The translations under genes and the position numbers were made by a program. Below the pieces are notes generated by a model. It had not been told where the DNA came from and searched no databases. It saw nothing but the letters and a program-made list of their open reading frames with translations. A DNA stretch of 64,000 bases from Magnetospirillum sp. WYHS-4 (lineage in GTDB: Bacteria > Pseudomonadota > Alphaproteobacteria > Rhodospirillales > GLO-3): positions 36,028 to 100,027 of the forward strand of contig JAMOBD010000004.1 in NCBI GenBank assembly GCA_039908345.1. The letters are read 5' to 3'. Shown here one piece after another: positions 1 through 8,500 of this stretch (position 1 is the first letter of the stretch; each line of letters begins with the position of its first letter).

Positions 1-689
1 GAATCGACGTCCGTCGATACCATGAAGAACATCTTTTTGGTCTGGGCCGTGAGGTCCTGGCCGAAAGGCCCGCCGACCACCTTCCAGGAGGCCATCTTCA
101 TCAGGATGTCGATCCAGCCGCGGTTGACGTCGTCGTAATGGGGAACGCCCTGTTCCTCGCGGAAGGCGCTGACAGACAATTCCTTGGTTTTGGTGTGGCC
201 TTCGCAATGGTCTTCCTTCACCAGGAAAAAGAAATCCTCCTTTTCCTCGCTGCCCTTCATTTTCACGCTGGCCAAGCCCAGCGGATAATAGCGGCAGGTG
301 GCGGGTCGGTCCTCGTAAACGGAACAGCCGTTCTCGCGCATGAAGGGACAGGCCCCCTTGCCGTCCTCACCGGCCATCTTGAGCTTGGCGACCGGAAGAT
401 CGGCCTTGTCCCAGAGCGCCGGAAAGGTGTGTTCGAGCAGAAACTCGGCCGGACGGACACCCAGGTTTCTGGACAACCGCAGGATATCGTAGGGTGTCAA
501 CGTAATGTCGGCGCCATGGCAGCACTTGTTCCAGCAGGAATTTTCGCGCTTGCAGGAAAAGCAGAAGGAATCCGCGGCCGTGAGGCGGACCGGCATCACC
601 GGGTTCTTCTGTGTCTTGACGCGCGTGGCATCGAGGATATCGACCTCGATCTCGCGGTCGAGGTAGTTCCGTTCGTAGCCTTCGGTCAT
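1..689 (-). CDS. YkgJ-family cysteine-cluster protein, 3' end cut by window edge
   Basis: The minus-strand frame opens with ATG at 689 and runs off the left edge without a stop (at least 229 codons). A GGAAGG ribosome-binding site lies about 10 bases upstream. The N-terminal half has FSCKRENSCWNKCCHG and the middle has CPFMRENGCSVYEDRPATCR. This is the spaced-cysteine pattern of the YkgJ/UPF0153 family, thought to bind zinc or an Fe-S cluster. The gene follows aprA on the same strand but a strong hairpin at 744-768 separates them, so it may be transcribed only by read-through. Its substrate or partner is unknown. Linkage to APS reductase suggests, without proving, a role in metal or cluster handling. 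Confidence 0.8.
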   Translation of the reverse strand, partial: MTEGYERNYLDREIEVDILDATRVKTQKNPVMPVRLTAADSFCFSCKRENSCWNKCCHGADITLTPYDILRLSRNLGVRPAEFLLEHTFPALWDKADLPVAKLKMAGEDGKGACPFMRENGCSVYEDRPATCRYYPLGLASVKMKGSEEKEDFFFLVKEDHCEGHTKTKELSVSAFREEQGVPHYDDVNRGWIDILMKMASWKVVGGPFGQDLTAQTKKMFFMVSTDVD

Positions 690-743
690 CGCGTATCTTC
701 CTTCCTGGTCCTGGCGGCGCGGCATCTTATTCAAGAACGGAAA

Positions 744-768
744 GGGGCGCCGGTCAAGCCGGCGCCCC
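744..768 (-). terminator. Rho-independent-type hairpin after aprA
   Basis: A perfect 10-bp stem (GGGGCGCCGG / CCGGCGCCCC) with a 5-base loop lies 33 bases beyond the aprA stop. On the minus strand it is followed by CTTTCC, only a weak T-run, so it may terminate or mainly stabilise the 3' end of the aprBA transcript. Confidence 0.6.
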
Positions 769-800
769 CCCGATTTCCGGAATTCCCCGGCAGTCGAAGC

Positions 801-2717
801 TTAGTGCTTCTGGCCGCCGTAGAACTTCTCGACGATGTCGATGTGCGGAATCTTCTTCATCTCCCACTCGCCCGTATCCGGGTTGTGGCGGGAGTTGACG
901 AAGCACTTCCAGTTGTTGTTGTCCAGCTTCGGGAAGTCGGTGCGATAGTAGAAGCCCGGATACCGGGTTTCCTCGCGGAACATGATGTGGCGCAGGTGAG
1001 CTTCCGCCGCCCACAGGCGGTGGTAGTTCTCCCAGGCGCGCATCAGTTCGTGCAGGTCCTTCGCACGCAGGTTCTTGGAGTCTTCCTTCAGCCAAGTCAG
1101 CTGCTGCAGGCCGATTTCCAGCATCTTCGCATTGGTCTGGTAGTAGGTGGACACGCCGGCCACATACTCGTCCATGTACTTCTGCAGACGCTTCTGGAAC
1201 ATGGCCGGGGTGATGTAGAACGGGTTGACGTCCTCGGCGGTCGTCTTGTCCTTGTGCTGGAAGTAGTTGCGCACAGGCAGGTAGATTTCCTCGGCGATGG
1301 CCTTGATGTCGCCCTTGAGCGAGGGCTTGAAGCCCTTGTGGTCGCGGACGAAGCGGACCATTTCCTTGCCGGCGATGCGGCCTTCGGTGTGGGAGCCCGA
1401 AGAGAACTTGTGGCCGGAAGCGCCCACGCCGTCACCGGCGGTGAACATGCCCTTGACGGTGGTCATGCGGTTGTAGCCCCACTGCCACTCCTTCGGAGCG
1501 ATGTCGGTGGGACCGGACACCCAGATGCCGGAGCAACCGGAGTGCGAACCCAGCAGGTACGGCTCGGTCGGCATCAGTTCGGACGGAGTCTCTTCCGGAC
1601 GGATGTTCATACCGGCCCACACGCCGGCCTGACCGATGCACATATCCAGGAAGTCTTCCCAAGCCTCGGCTTCGAGGTGCTTGATTTCCTGCGGGGTCAT
1701 GGTCTCGGCCAGCTTCTTCATGGCCGTGTGGGTGTTCATGAGGATGGGGCCGCGCCCTTCCTTCATTTCCTTCAGCATGGCGTGGTTACGCAGGCAGGTC
1801 GGGACCACGGCGGCCGTATCGTAGGGAGCGAACTCCTTCAGCATGTCGGCGTTCTTGATCACGTAGTTCTCGCCCGCGCCGTTGGTGGCCTGCGACTTGA
1901 ACAGCAGGAACCAAGCGCCCACCGGGCCGTAACCGTCCTTGAAGCGGGCGGGCACGAAGCGGTTTTCCATCATGGTCAGCTCGGCGCCGACTTCCGCCGC
2001 CATGGCGTAGGTCGAACCGGCATTCCACACCGGGTACCAGGTGCGGCCGTTGCCTTCGCCGTTGGACCGCGGACGGAAGATGTTCACCGCGCCGCCGCAG
2101 ACGTTCAGGATGGTGTTGGCGCGGAAGACGAACAGCTTGTGCTCGCGGACGCTGAGGCCGACGGCACCGGCGATGCGGTTGGGCTCGTTGGTGTCGAGCA
2201 GGTACTTCACGATGAAGCAACGCTCGATGATGTTCTCGATACCGAGCGCCTTCTTGGCGGCTTCGGCGACGATGGGCTTGTAGCTTTCGCCGTTGATCAT
2301 GATCTGCCAGCGGCCGGAACGGACCGGCTTGCCGCCGTCCTTCAGGGGCACGCCTTCGCTGCCCTTTTCCTTCCACACGGGCAGGCCCCACTCTTCGAAG
2401 AGCTGCACGGTGGCATCCACATGACGGCCCACGTCGAAGACCAAGTCGTCGCGGGTCAAACCCATCAGGTCGGCGCTGACCATGCGGACGTAGTCCTTCG
2501 GGTCCTGGTCGCCCAGGTAGGTGTTGATGGCGGACAGGCCCATGGCGACCGCGCCGGAGCGGTCCATGGCAGCCTTGTCGACCAGGGTGATCTTGACGTC
2601 GTCGCCGGCCCAGCGCTTCGCCTCGAAGGCCGCGCCGCAAGCCGCCATACCGCCGCCGACGATCAGGATGTCGGTTTCGACGTCGATGATTTCGGGATCC
2701 CCGAAAGTACCAGCCAT
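801..2717 (-). CDS. aprA: Adenylylsulfate (APS) reductase alpha subunit
   Basis: 638 residues, the usual length for AprA. The FAD-dependent flavoprotein subunit interconverts APS and sulfite plus AMP in the cytoplasm. Residues 17-28 carry the dinucleotide-binding loop (ILIVGGGMAACG). Later segments match the AprA/fumarate-reductase-like fold, including SGRWQIMINGESYK, NPFYITPAMFQKR and the C-terminal EETRYPGFYYRTDFP. ATG follows a good AGGAGA site. aprB ends 83 bases upstream on the same strand, so the two form an aprBA operon. In an alphaproteobacterium this enzyme is most often used for sulfite oxidation. Direction of catalysis cannot be read from the sequence. Confidence 0.97.
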   Translation of the reverse strand: MAGTFGDPEIIDVETDILIVGGGMAACGAAFEAKRWAGDDVKITLVDKAAMDRSGAVAMGLSAINTYLGDQDPKDYVRMVSADLMGLTRDDLVFDVGRHVDATVQLFEEWGLPVWKEKGSEGVPLKDGGKPVRSGRWQIMINGESYKPIVAEAAKKALGIENIIERCFIVKYLLDTNEPNRIAGAVGLSVREHKLFVFRANTILNVCGGAVNIFRPRSNGEGNGRTWYPVWNAGSTYAMAAEVGAELTMMENRFVPARFKDGYGPVGAWFLLFKSQATNGAGENYVIKNADMLKEFAPYDTAAVVPTCLRNHAMLKEMKEGRGPILMNTHTAMKKLAETMTPQEIKHLEAEAWEDFLDMCIGQAGVWAGMNIRPEETPSELMPTEPYLLGSHSGCSGIWVSGPTDIAPKEWQWGYNRMTTVKGMFTAGDGVGASGHKFSSGSHTEGRIAGKEMVRFVRDHKGFKPSLKGDIKAIAEEIYLPVRNYFQHKDKTTAEDVNPFYITPAMFQKRLQKYMDEYVAGVSTYYQTNAKMLEIGLQQLTWLKEDSKNLRAKDLHELMRAWENYHRLWAAEAHLRHIMFREETRYPGFYYRTDFPKLDNNNWKCFVNSRHNPDTGEWEMKKIPHIDIVEKFYGGQKH

Positions 2718-2800
2718 TGTCTCATTCTCCTGTCTGCGCGGTTACCCGTCGTCCCGACGGGCCTCCCGCGTGTGGAAATATGTCTCGGAACGGTCCCGTG

Positions 2801-3223
2801 TCAGGGAGTCGGCAGGGTCTTGCCGGTCTCGGTGAACAGCAGGTTGTCGTCCAGGCTGCCGGGTGCCGGCTTGTTGCCGTACGGGTCGATGGAACCGACC
2901 GGCGTGGTGCGGACCGGGAACTTGAAGCGCTTCACTTCACCGTCGCGGAACTTGATGGTCCACATGATGGCGGTATCGGTACGCAGCGGGATGCAGGCGC
3001 CGCCCATCGGCACCACGTCCTGGTAGGCGCGAACCTCGATGGCCTGCTGCGGGCAAGCCTTCACGCAGCACTGGCATTCCCAGCACTGGTCGGGCTCCTG
3101 ATTGAAGGCCTTCATGCGCTCGGTATCGAGCTTCATGAGGTTGTTCGGGCAGATGTACATGCAAGCGGTCACCTGACCGCCCTTGCAGCCATCGCACTTC
3201 TCGGTGTGCACGAAGGTGGGCAT
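2801..3223 (-). CDS. aprB: Adenylylsulfate (APS) reductase beta subunit (ferredoxin-like)
   Basis: 140 residues. It carries two [4Fe-4S] ligand sets: CDGC...ACMYICP near residues 9-25 and CWECQCCVKACP near 47-58. This is the electron-transfer subunit that passes electrons between AprA FAD and a membrane partner. The tail with GSIDPYGNKPAPGSLDD is the AprB-specific extension that wraps round AprA. ATG has GGGGAAA upstream. It is the first gene of the aprBA pair and is preceded by a roughly 170-base leader with a duplicated element. No qmoABC or aprM partner is in the window, so the membrane electron acceptor is unknown. Confidence 0.96.
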   Translation of the reverse strand: MPTFVHTEKCDGCKGGQVTACMYICPNNLMKLDTERMKAFNQEPDQCWECQCCVKACPQQAIEVRAYQDVVPMGGACIPLRTDTAIMWTIKFRDGEVKRFKFPVRTTPVGSIDPYGNKPAPGSLDDNLLFTETGKTLPTP

Positions 3224-3247
3224 TGAGCGTTTCCCCTGATTTCCTCA

Positions 3248-3279
3248 GTTGAGATGACATCCGGGTTGAGATGACATCC
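3248..3279. repeat. Two direct copies of a 15-bp element in the aprB leader
   Basis: gttgagatgacatcc occurs perfectly at 3248-3262 and 3265-3279, 17 bp start to start, 25 bases upstream of the aprB ATG. Two identical copies this close to a start codon could be a regulator or RNA-binding site, or a recent slip duplication. Confidence 0.75.
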
Positions 3280-3402
3280 AGAAGCGGGGAACTTCTCCGC
3301 CCCCACCCATATAGCGACCGCACGACGCAACCCCGTTGCGCCATCCGGAAAGCCAAATGGCCGCTCCCAGACTTCGGTGACCCGAATATATTATGGTTTA
3401 TT

Positions 3403-3431
3403 CATATACGCGGGTCCGCGAAGGCTGTCAA
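3403..3431 (-). promoter_or_regulatory. Sigma-70-type promoter for aprBA
   Basis: On the minus strand a perfect TTGACA (3431-3426) is followed by a 17-bp spacer and TATATG (3408-3403). This predicts transcription into a leader of about 170 bases before aprB. The interval 3224-3588 holds no convincing gene; besides this promoter and the duplicated element I see nothing else in it. Confidence 0.55.
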
Positions 3432-3588
3432 ATGACTTGGATCGATGTCCGCGCCGCCTGGCGCACGATCCTTTCAAGGTATTGGCGAACAAGGGTAATT
3501 TTTTGGTAGCCCGAGCCCCCCGGCAAGCAATCGCGTTGCCATCCGAGGGCGGCTGTGCTCCCATGGAGCCCGACAGGGAGGACCGAGG

Positions 3589-3945
3589 ATGCCCGAGACC
3601 ATCGCCCATTTGACGCGCCGCCTGGTGGAATTCCGCGAAGAGCGGGACTGGGCCCAGTTCCACAGCCTGAAGAACCTGCTGATGTCGCTGACCATCGAAT
3701 CGGCCGAGCTTCTGGAACTGGCGCAATGGAAGGAAGACGGCGCCCTGGAGGCCGACCTGCACCGTCCCGAGGTCAAGGCCCGCCTCGAGGAAGAGGTGGC
3801 GGATGTCTTTCTCTATTTGCTGCTGGTCTGCGAGCGGGCAGGCATCGACCTCGCCCGGGCGGCGGAACGCAAGATCGACCTCAACGCCGCCAAGTACCCG
3901 GCCCACAAGGCGCGAGGTTCGGCGCGGAAGTACACCGAGCTATAA
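3589..3945 (+). CDS. MazG-like nucleotide pyrophosphohydrolase
   Basis: 118 residues, all-alpha. It shows the MazG-superfamily metal site: ESAELLE at about 38-44 and EEEVADVFLYLL at about 65-76. Short members of this type (RS21-C6/DCTPP1-like, iMazG) hydrolyse non-canonical or surplus dNTPs to the monophosphate as house-cleaning enzymes. ATG follows GGAGGACCGAGG. It overlaps the convergent receiver-protein gene by 6 bases. The exact substrate (dCTP or modified dCTP) is not readable from the sequence. Confidence 0.85.
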   Translation: MPETIAHLTRRLVEFREERDWAQFHSLKNLLMSLTIESAELLELAQWKEDGALEADLHRPEVKARLEEEVADVFLYLLLVCERAGIDLARAAERKIDLNAAKYPAHKARGSARKYTEL

Positions 3946-4509
3946 GCCGGCCAGCATCTTGTCGATATCGTCCTGCGATACATCGACGCCGCTTTCCTTG
4001 ACGGCGACTTGGTCCTCCTGCCGGCGGGCCTTGCCGGCCTGGTAAGGATCGCGCCGCCGCCGTCGGTCGGGACCGACGAAGGATTTGGCCCGAATGAAGG
4101 GGCGCGGCCGGTTGATCACGGCACAGATTCGGGCATAGAGCGTGGTGGCCGATATCGGCTTGGCGAGGAATTCCGTAATTCCTGAATCGCGAGCCGTGCA
4201 TACTCTGCCCACTTCGGTATGGGCGGTGATCATGATCAGCGGCACGAAGGCGCCCGAGCTATCCGCGTTGCCCCGAATTCGCCGCGTGAAGGCCAGCCCG
4301 TCCATGGGCCCCATCTGCCAGTCGCAGAACACGATATCGGGAGAGAAATCCTTGAGCCGCTCGAACGCGCTTTCGCCGTCCTCGGCCTCCTCGATCTCGC
4401 GAACGCCGAAGGAACGCAAAATGTTAATGACCATGGACCGCATGTGCGGGTCGTCGTCGATGACCATGAAACGCAGGCGCGTCAGGACATACTCGGGCAG
4501 CTTCGCCAT
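3940..4509 (-). CDS. Receiver-domain response regulator with short basic tail
   Basis: 189 residues. A CheY-like REC domain spans about 12-130, with the acidic pocket VIDDDP and the phospho-acceptor D63 in FCDWQMGPMDG, then T (ITAH) and K (AKPIS). The remaining ~55 residues are basic (GPDRRRRRDPYQAG) and hold no recognised output domain. The end, DVSQDDIDKMLAGL, resembles the short terminal peptide of chemotaxis and motility adaptors. No cognate kinase is adjacent. It probably acts by protein-protein contact in signalling or motility, but the partner is unknown. Confidence 0.85.
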   Translation of the reverse strand: MAKLPEYVLTRLRFMVIDDDPHMRSMVINILRSFGVREIEEAEDGESAFERLKDFSPDIVFCDWQMGPMDGLAFTRRIRGNADSSGAFVPLIMITAHTEVGRVCTARDSGITEFLAKPISATTLYARICAVINRPRPFIRAKSFVGPDRRRRRDPYQAGKARRQEDQVAVKESGVDVSQDDIDKMLAGL

Positions 4510-4581
4510 GTCTGGCCCCCCAAGGGCATGACTGGCCGTTTAATTCACTTGGCCGAAAAGATCAATACGGGTCGCCAGTCG

Positions 4582-6399
4582 TCACTGCCCGCTTTTGCGG
4601 CGTTCCTCCAGGGACTTCTCCTTGGCCGGGTCGATCCACCAAGTGGTGAACTGGGCACCGCGCCGGGGCGTGACCTTGGGCATGCCGAACTTGTCCCAGT
4701 AGGCCATGCGGTCGTAGTCCAGGTGCCAATGGGGGATGACGTAGAATCCCCATTGCAGCACTCGGTCCAGGGCCCGCGTGCGGGTCACCAGGGACTGGCG
4801 ATCCGGGGCGGCGATCAGCCGGTCGACCAACTCGTCGACCACCGGGTCCTTGATGCCCGGAAAGTTTCGGCTGCCCGGCTGGTCGGCGGCGGCCGCGGTC
4901 CAGTAGTTGCGCTGCTCGTTCCCCGGCGATTCCGACTGGCCCCAGGTCATCACCACCATGTCGTAGTCGAAGGTCTCGGCGCGCCGGACGTACTGGGCGG
5001 AATCGATGGTTCGCACGCGGGCCTTGACGCCCAGGCGTTCCAGGTTCCCGACGAAGGGCAGCGCGATGCGTTCGAACAGCGGGCTGACCAGCAGGATCTC
5101 GAACTCGAAGGGCTTGCCGGCGGCATTCGCCCGGACGCCATCCTTGATGGTCCAGCCAGCTTCCTTGAGCAACCGGTCGGCTTCCTTCAGGTTGGTTCGG
5201 ATCTGGCCGGAGCCGTCGGTGCCGGGCGGAGCGTATGCCTTGGCGAAGACCTCGTCCGGCACCCGGCCGCGGAACTTCTCCAGAATACTCATCTCGTCGG
5301 GCGACGGCAGGCCGGTGGCGGCCAGCTCCGAATTGTCGAAGTAACTGCGGCTGCGGCGGTACTGGCCGTGGAACAGGTTCTTGTTTGACCATTCGAAGTC
5401 GAAGGCGTAGGCGAGAGCCTCGCGCACGCGCCGGTCCTTGAACAGGTCGCGGCGCAGGTTGTAGACGAAGCCCTGCATGCCGGCGGGGCGGTCGTGCTTG
5501 ATTTCGCTCTTCTTGATCCAGCCCTTCTTGACCGCGGGAACGTCGTAGCCGGTCGCCCAGTCCTTGGATGAGTTCTCGGCCCGGTAGTCGAATTCGCCGG
5601 CTTTGAAGGCTTCCAGCGCCACCGTGCCGTCGCGGTAGTAGTCGTAGCGGATGGTATCGAAGTTGTGGCTGCCCTTGTTGACCGGCAGGTCCTTGCCCCA
5701 GTAGTCGGCCACCCGCTCGTAGGCGACGGAGCGCCCGGCATCGACCGATTTGATGCGATAGGGCCCGCTGCCCAAAGGTGGTTCCAGCGTCGTCCTGGAA
5801 AAGTCCCGCCCTTCCCACCAGTGCTTGGGCAGGATCTCGATCTGGCCCAGGATGAGGGGAAGTTCCCGGTTTTCGCCCGGCTTGAAGGAGAATTTGACCT
5901 TATGGGGGCCCAGCTTTTCCGTCCTGGCGACGCCGGCGTAATAAAGCCGGTAGTGGGGCTGGCCCTTTTCCATCAAGGTGGCGAAGGTGAAGATCACGTC
6001 ATCGGCGGTGACCGGCCGGCCGTCGTGCCAGCGGGCCTCCTTGCGCAGGTTGAAGACGACCCAGGACCGGTCCTCGGGAACCTCGACCGATTCCGCCAGG
6101 AGGCCGTATTCGGTGAAGGCCTCGTCGGCCGAGGAAACCAGCAGCGAGTCGTATATCTGTCCCAGCCCGTCGGCCGCATCGCCCTTGACGATGAAGCCGT
6201 TCAGGTCGTCGAAGCTGCCGACCGAGCCCAGGCGCACGCTCCCGCCCTTCGGTGCCGCCGGATCGACATAGTCGAAATGGGCGAAGCCGGCCTGGTACTT
6301 GGGTTCGCCGTGCATGGCGAGCCCGTGGCGCGGCGCCGGATCGGCGGCTAAGGCCGGGGCGGCCACCAGGACGGCCAGCAGAGCGGGGAACAGGCGCAT
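4582..6399 (-). CDS. Extracellular solute-binding protein family 5, YejA-like
   Basis: 605 residues beginning with a clear signal peptide (MRLFPALLAVLVAAPALA, cleaved before ADP). The start is the ATG at 6399 behind AAGGAGG; the same frame is open further upstream but only antisense to the next gene. Features of the oligopeptide/microcin C binding subgroup are HGLAMHGEPKYQ near the mature N-terminus, LGSGPYRI in the middle, and WHLDYDRMAYWDKFG then TTWWID near the end. It should deliver peptides to an ABC importer in the periplasm. No yejBEF/oppBCDF permease or ATPase genes are beside it, so it is an orphan here. It lies 20 bases downstream of the cyclase gene and could be co-transcribed. Confidence 0.88.
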   Translation of the reverse strand: MRLFPALLAVLVAAPALAADPAPRHGLAMHGEPKYQAGFAHFDYVDPAAPKGGSVRLGSVGSFDDLNGFIVKGDAADGLGQIYDSLLVSSADEAFTEYGLLAESVEVPEDRSWVVFNLRKEARWHDGRPVTADDVIFTFATLMEKGQPHYRLYYAGVARTEKLGPHKVKFSFKPGENRELPLILGQIEILPKHWWEGRDFSRTTLEPPLGSGPYRIKSVDAGRSVAYERVADYWGKDLPVNKGSHNFDTIRYDYYRDGTVALEAFKAGEFDYRAENSSKDWATGYDVPAVKKGWIKKSEIKHDRPAGMQGFVYNLRRDLFKDRRVREALAYAFDFEWSNKNLFHGQYRRSRSYFDNSELAATGLPSPDEMSILEKFRGRVPDEVFAKAYAPPGTDGSGQIRTNLKEADRLLKEAGWTIKDGVRANAAGKPFEFEILLVSPLFERIALPFVGNLERLGVKARVRTIDSAQYVRRAETFDYDMVVMTWGQSESPGNEQRNYWTAAAADQPGSRNFPGIKDPVVDELVDRLIAAPDRQSLVTRTRALDRVLQWGFYVIPHWHLDYDRMAYWDKFGMPKVTPRRGAQFTTWWIDPAKEKSLEERRKSGQ

Positions 6400-6419
6400 G
6401 GGGGGCCTCCTTCGGATGG

Positions 6420-7706
6420 TCAGTCGCCGTAGAAGCGGTAGTGGTTGCGGCCCGCGTCCTTGACCTTGTACATGGCTTCGTCGGCGCATTTGGTCAGGCT
6501 TTCGGCATCCTTGCCGTCGTCGGGGTAGAGGGCGATGCCGATGCTGGCCCCGACGGTCAGCGAGACGCCGTTGAAGTCCAGGGAGCTGGTGAGAGAGGTG
6601 ATCAGCGTGCCGGCGACCCGGGCGGCATCTTGCTTGCCGTGGATGCTTTCCAGGATGACCACGAATTCGTCGCCGCCGACCCGGGCGATGGTGTCGGAAC
6701 CACGCAGGTGCTGGCGCAGGCGGTGGGCGACGCCCTTCAGCACGAAATCGCCGGCGTCGTGGCCGTAGGTGTCGTTGATCGGCTTGAATTTGTCCAGGTC
6801 GATGAACATCAGGGCGAACATCGCCTGGCTGCGGTAGGAACGGGCCAGGCAGCCCGCCAGGCGGTCGTTGTAGAGATTGCGGTTGGGCAGCCCGGTCAGG
6901 GTGTCGTGATGGGCCATCTTCTTGATCTGGGCTTCGTACTCCCTGCGTTTGGTGACGTCGCGCATGGCGCCGATGAAGGCCCGAGAGCGGCCCTCGCGCA
7001 GTTCCGAAACGCTCATCTCCATGGGGAAATGGGTGCCATCCTTGCGCTGGCCGTCCATCTCGACCAAGCGGCCGATCACCTTGGGTTGGCGGGTTTCCAG
7101 GTAGCGGGCGATATAGCCGTCGTGCTGGCCGCGATGGGGCTCGGGCATCAGGATCGAGACATTCTGGTTGATCACCTCGCGTGCCTTGTAGCCGAACAGA
7201 CGTTCGGCCGCCGGATTGAAGGCGAGGATCTGGCCCTGTTCGTTGATGGCGACAATGCCTTCGGCCACCGTGTCCAGGATGCCCTTGAGCCGCTGTTCGC
7301 GCAGCTTGGTGGCCTCGGCGGCGCGGATGAATTCGGTGATGTCGAGCGCCTCGACCATGAACACCGGTTCGTCGGCCAGTTCCAGCCGGGTGACGAACAG
7401 CTTGACGTCGCGCGGCTCTCCCTTCAGCGGCAGCATCTTGAGCGGGACGCCGTTTTCTTCCTCGGCGAAGGTGTCGAGCCCGGCGGCCATCAGCTCCGCA
7501 TAGTCGGGATCGATGAAGTCGGGCAAGGTGCGGCCGATCAGGTGGGCCGCGCCTTCCGCTCCCAACATCCGCGCGCCCGCCGGATTGATGTAGACGATGC
7601 GATCGCCGTGGCACAGGCAGACCAGATTGACGACGGACTTGACCAGGCGCAGCCCGACGTCTTCGTCATCGTTCCTTGCCACGCTGCCGACCCAGCCGTC
7701 GTTCAC
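6420..7706 (-). CDS. PAS-PAS-GGDEF diguanylate cyclase
   Basis: 428 residues. The first PAS (about 20-130) and second PAS (about 140-260, with AFNPAAERLFGY) are followed by a GGDEF domain (about 265-428) with an intact active site RVGGDEFVVI. Five residues upstream, RGSD gives an RxxD inhibitory site, so product feedback is likely. No transmembrane segment is seen, so it is probably cytosolic. It makes cyclic di-GMP in response to a signal on its PAS domains. Its start overlaps the end of the hisN-type gene by 4 bases, suggesting translational coupling. Confidence 0.93.
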   Translation of the reverse strand: MNDGWVGSVARNDDEDVGLRLVKSVVNLVCLCHGDRIVYINPAGARMLGAEGAAHLIGRTLPDFIDPDYAELMAAGLDTFAEEENGVPLKMLPLKGEPRDVKLFVTRLELADEPVFMVEALDITEFIRAAEATKLREQRLKGILDTVAEGIVAINEQGQILAFNPAAERLFGYKAREVINQNVSILMPEPHRGQHDGYIARYLETRQPKVIGRLVEMDGQRKDGTHFPMEMSVSELREGRSRAFIGAMRDVTKRREYEAQIKKMAHHDTLTGLPNRNLYNDRLAGCLARSYRSQAMFALMFIDLDKFKPINDTYGHDAGDFVLKGVAHRLRQHLRGSDTIARVGGDEFVVILESIHGKQDAARVAGTLITSLTSSLDFNGVSLTVGASIGIALYPDDGKDAESLTKCADEAMYKVKDAGRNHYRFYGD

Positions 7707-8500
7707 CCGCTTTCCCCCGCCAGCGCGGTCAGAGCCGCGCGGTGGGCGGCCGCGTCGCCGGCCGCAAGCACGCGGCTGCCGGAGGCGACGGTCAAGGGCC
7801 GACCCTCCCAGTCGCTGATGACGCCACCGGCGCCTTCCACCACCGGCACCAGGGCGCAGTAGTCGTAAGGCTTCAGGGACGCCTCGCAGACCAGGTCCAC
7901 GGTGCCGTTGGCCAGCAGGCCGTAGGCGTAGCAGTCGGCCCCATAGAGGGATTTCTTGACCCGGCCGCGCAGGCGGTCGAAGGCTTCCGCCTCGGCCCCC
8001 GCGAACATGTGGGGCGTGGTGGCGTAGAGCCAGCCCCGCGCGAGGTCGGCGCAGGCCCGGACCCGGACTTCCCGCCCATCGAAGAGGGTGGGGCGGCCCT
8101 TGACGCCGACCCAGCGCTCGCCGGTCGCCGGGGTCTCGATGACGCCGACCACCGGCCGGCCCTTGTAGGTCAGGGCGATCAGGCTACCGAACAAGGGCTT
8201 GCCGGTGACGAAGCCCTGGGTGCCGTCGATGGGGTCGATCACCCAGATGTAATCGGCTTCCATGCGGGTGCGGCCGTGTTCCTCGCCGAAGATGCCGTGG
8301 TCGGGGAAGGCCTGTTCGATCAGGGCGCGCAACGCCGCTTCGATTTCCCGGTCGGCGATGGTGACCGGCGAGGAATCGGCCTTGTCGTCCACGGCAAAAG
8401 CGCCGCGGAAGTACTTCCTGGCGATGGGACGGGCGGCGTCCGCCAGCCGGATGGCCAGCGCGGCGAAGACGTCGAGGTCGCGGCCGGTGGGCTCACTCAT
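7703..8500 (-). CDS. hisN: Inositol-phosphatase-fold phosphatase, HisN-type histidinol-phosphatase
   Basis: 265 residues. It carries the three metal-binding motifs of the IMPase superfamily: FGEEHG (about 73-78), the DPIDGTQGF set (about 89-97) and a C-terminal YDYCALVPVVEGAGG in place of the usual WD-AA. The divergence in the last motif and the GTQGF variant are typical of the HisN histidinol-phosphate phosphatases of alphaproteobacteria. Inositol-1-phosphatase or CysQ-like activity remains possible. Its ATG overlaps the stop of the small membrane gene upstream and its stop overlaps the cyclase start, so the three genes appear coupled. Confidence 0.82.
   Translation of the reverse strand: MSEPTGRDLDVFAALAIRLADAARPIARKYFRGAFAVDDKADSSPVTIADREIEAALRALIEQAFPDHGIFGEEHGRTRMEADYIWVIDPIDGTQGFVTGKPLFGSLIALTYKGRPVVGVIETPATGERWVGVKGRPTLFDGREVRVRACADLARGWLYATTPHMFAGAEAEAFDRLRGRVKKSLYGADCYAYGLLANGTVDLVCEASLKPYDYCALVPVVEGAGGVISDWEGRPLTVASGSRVLAAGDAAAHRAALTALAGESG

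Noticed and set aside
138..3026. A 962-codon plus-strand open frame antisense to aprA
   Set aside because: It is the complement of aprA and part of ykgJ/aprB, is rich in Val/His/Gly/Arg with no known domain, and arises because high-GC third positions avoid stop codons in the mirrored frame.
6400..7614. N-terminal extension of the YejA-like protein over the cyclase gene
   Set aside because: The extension is an out-of-frame shadow of the PAS-GGDEF gene; a signal peptide and strong ribosome-binding site mark the start at 6399.
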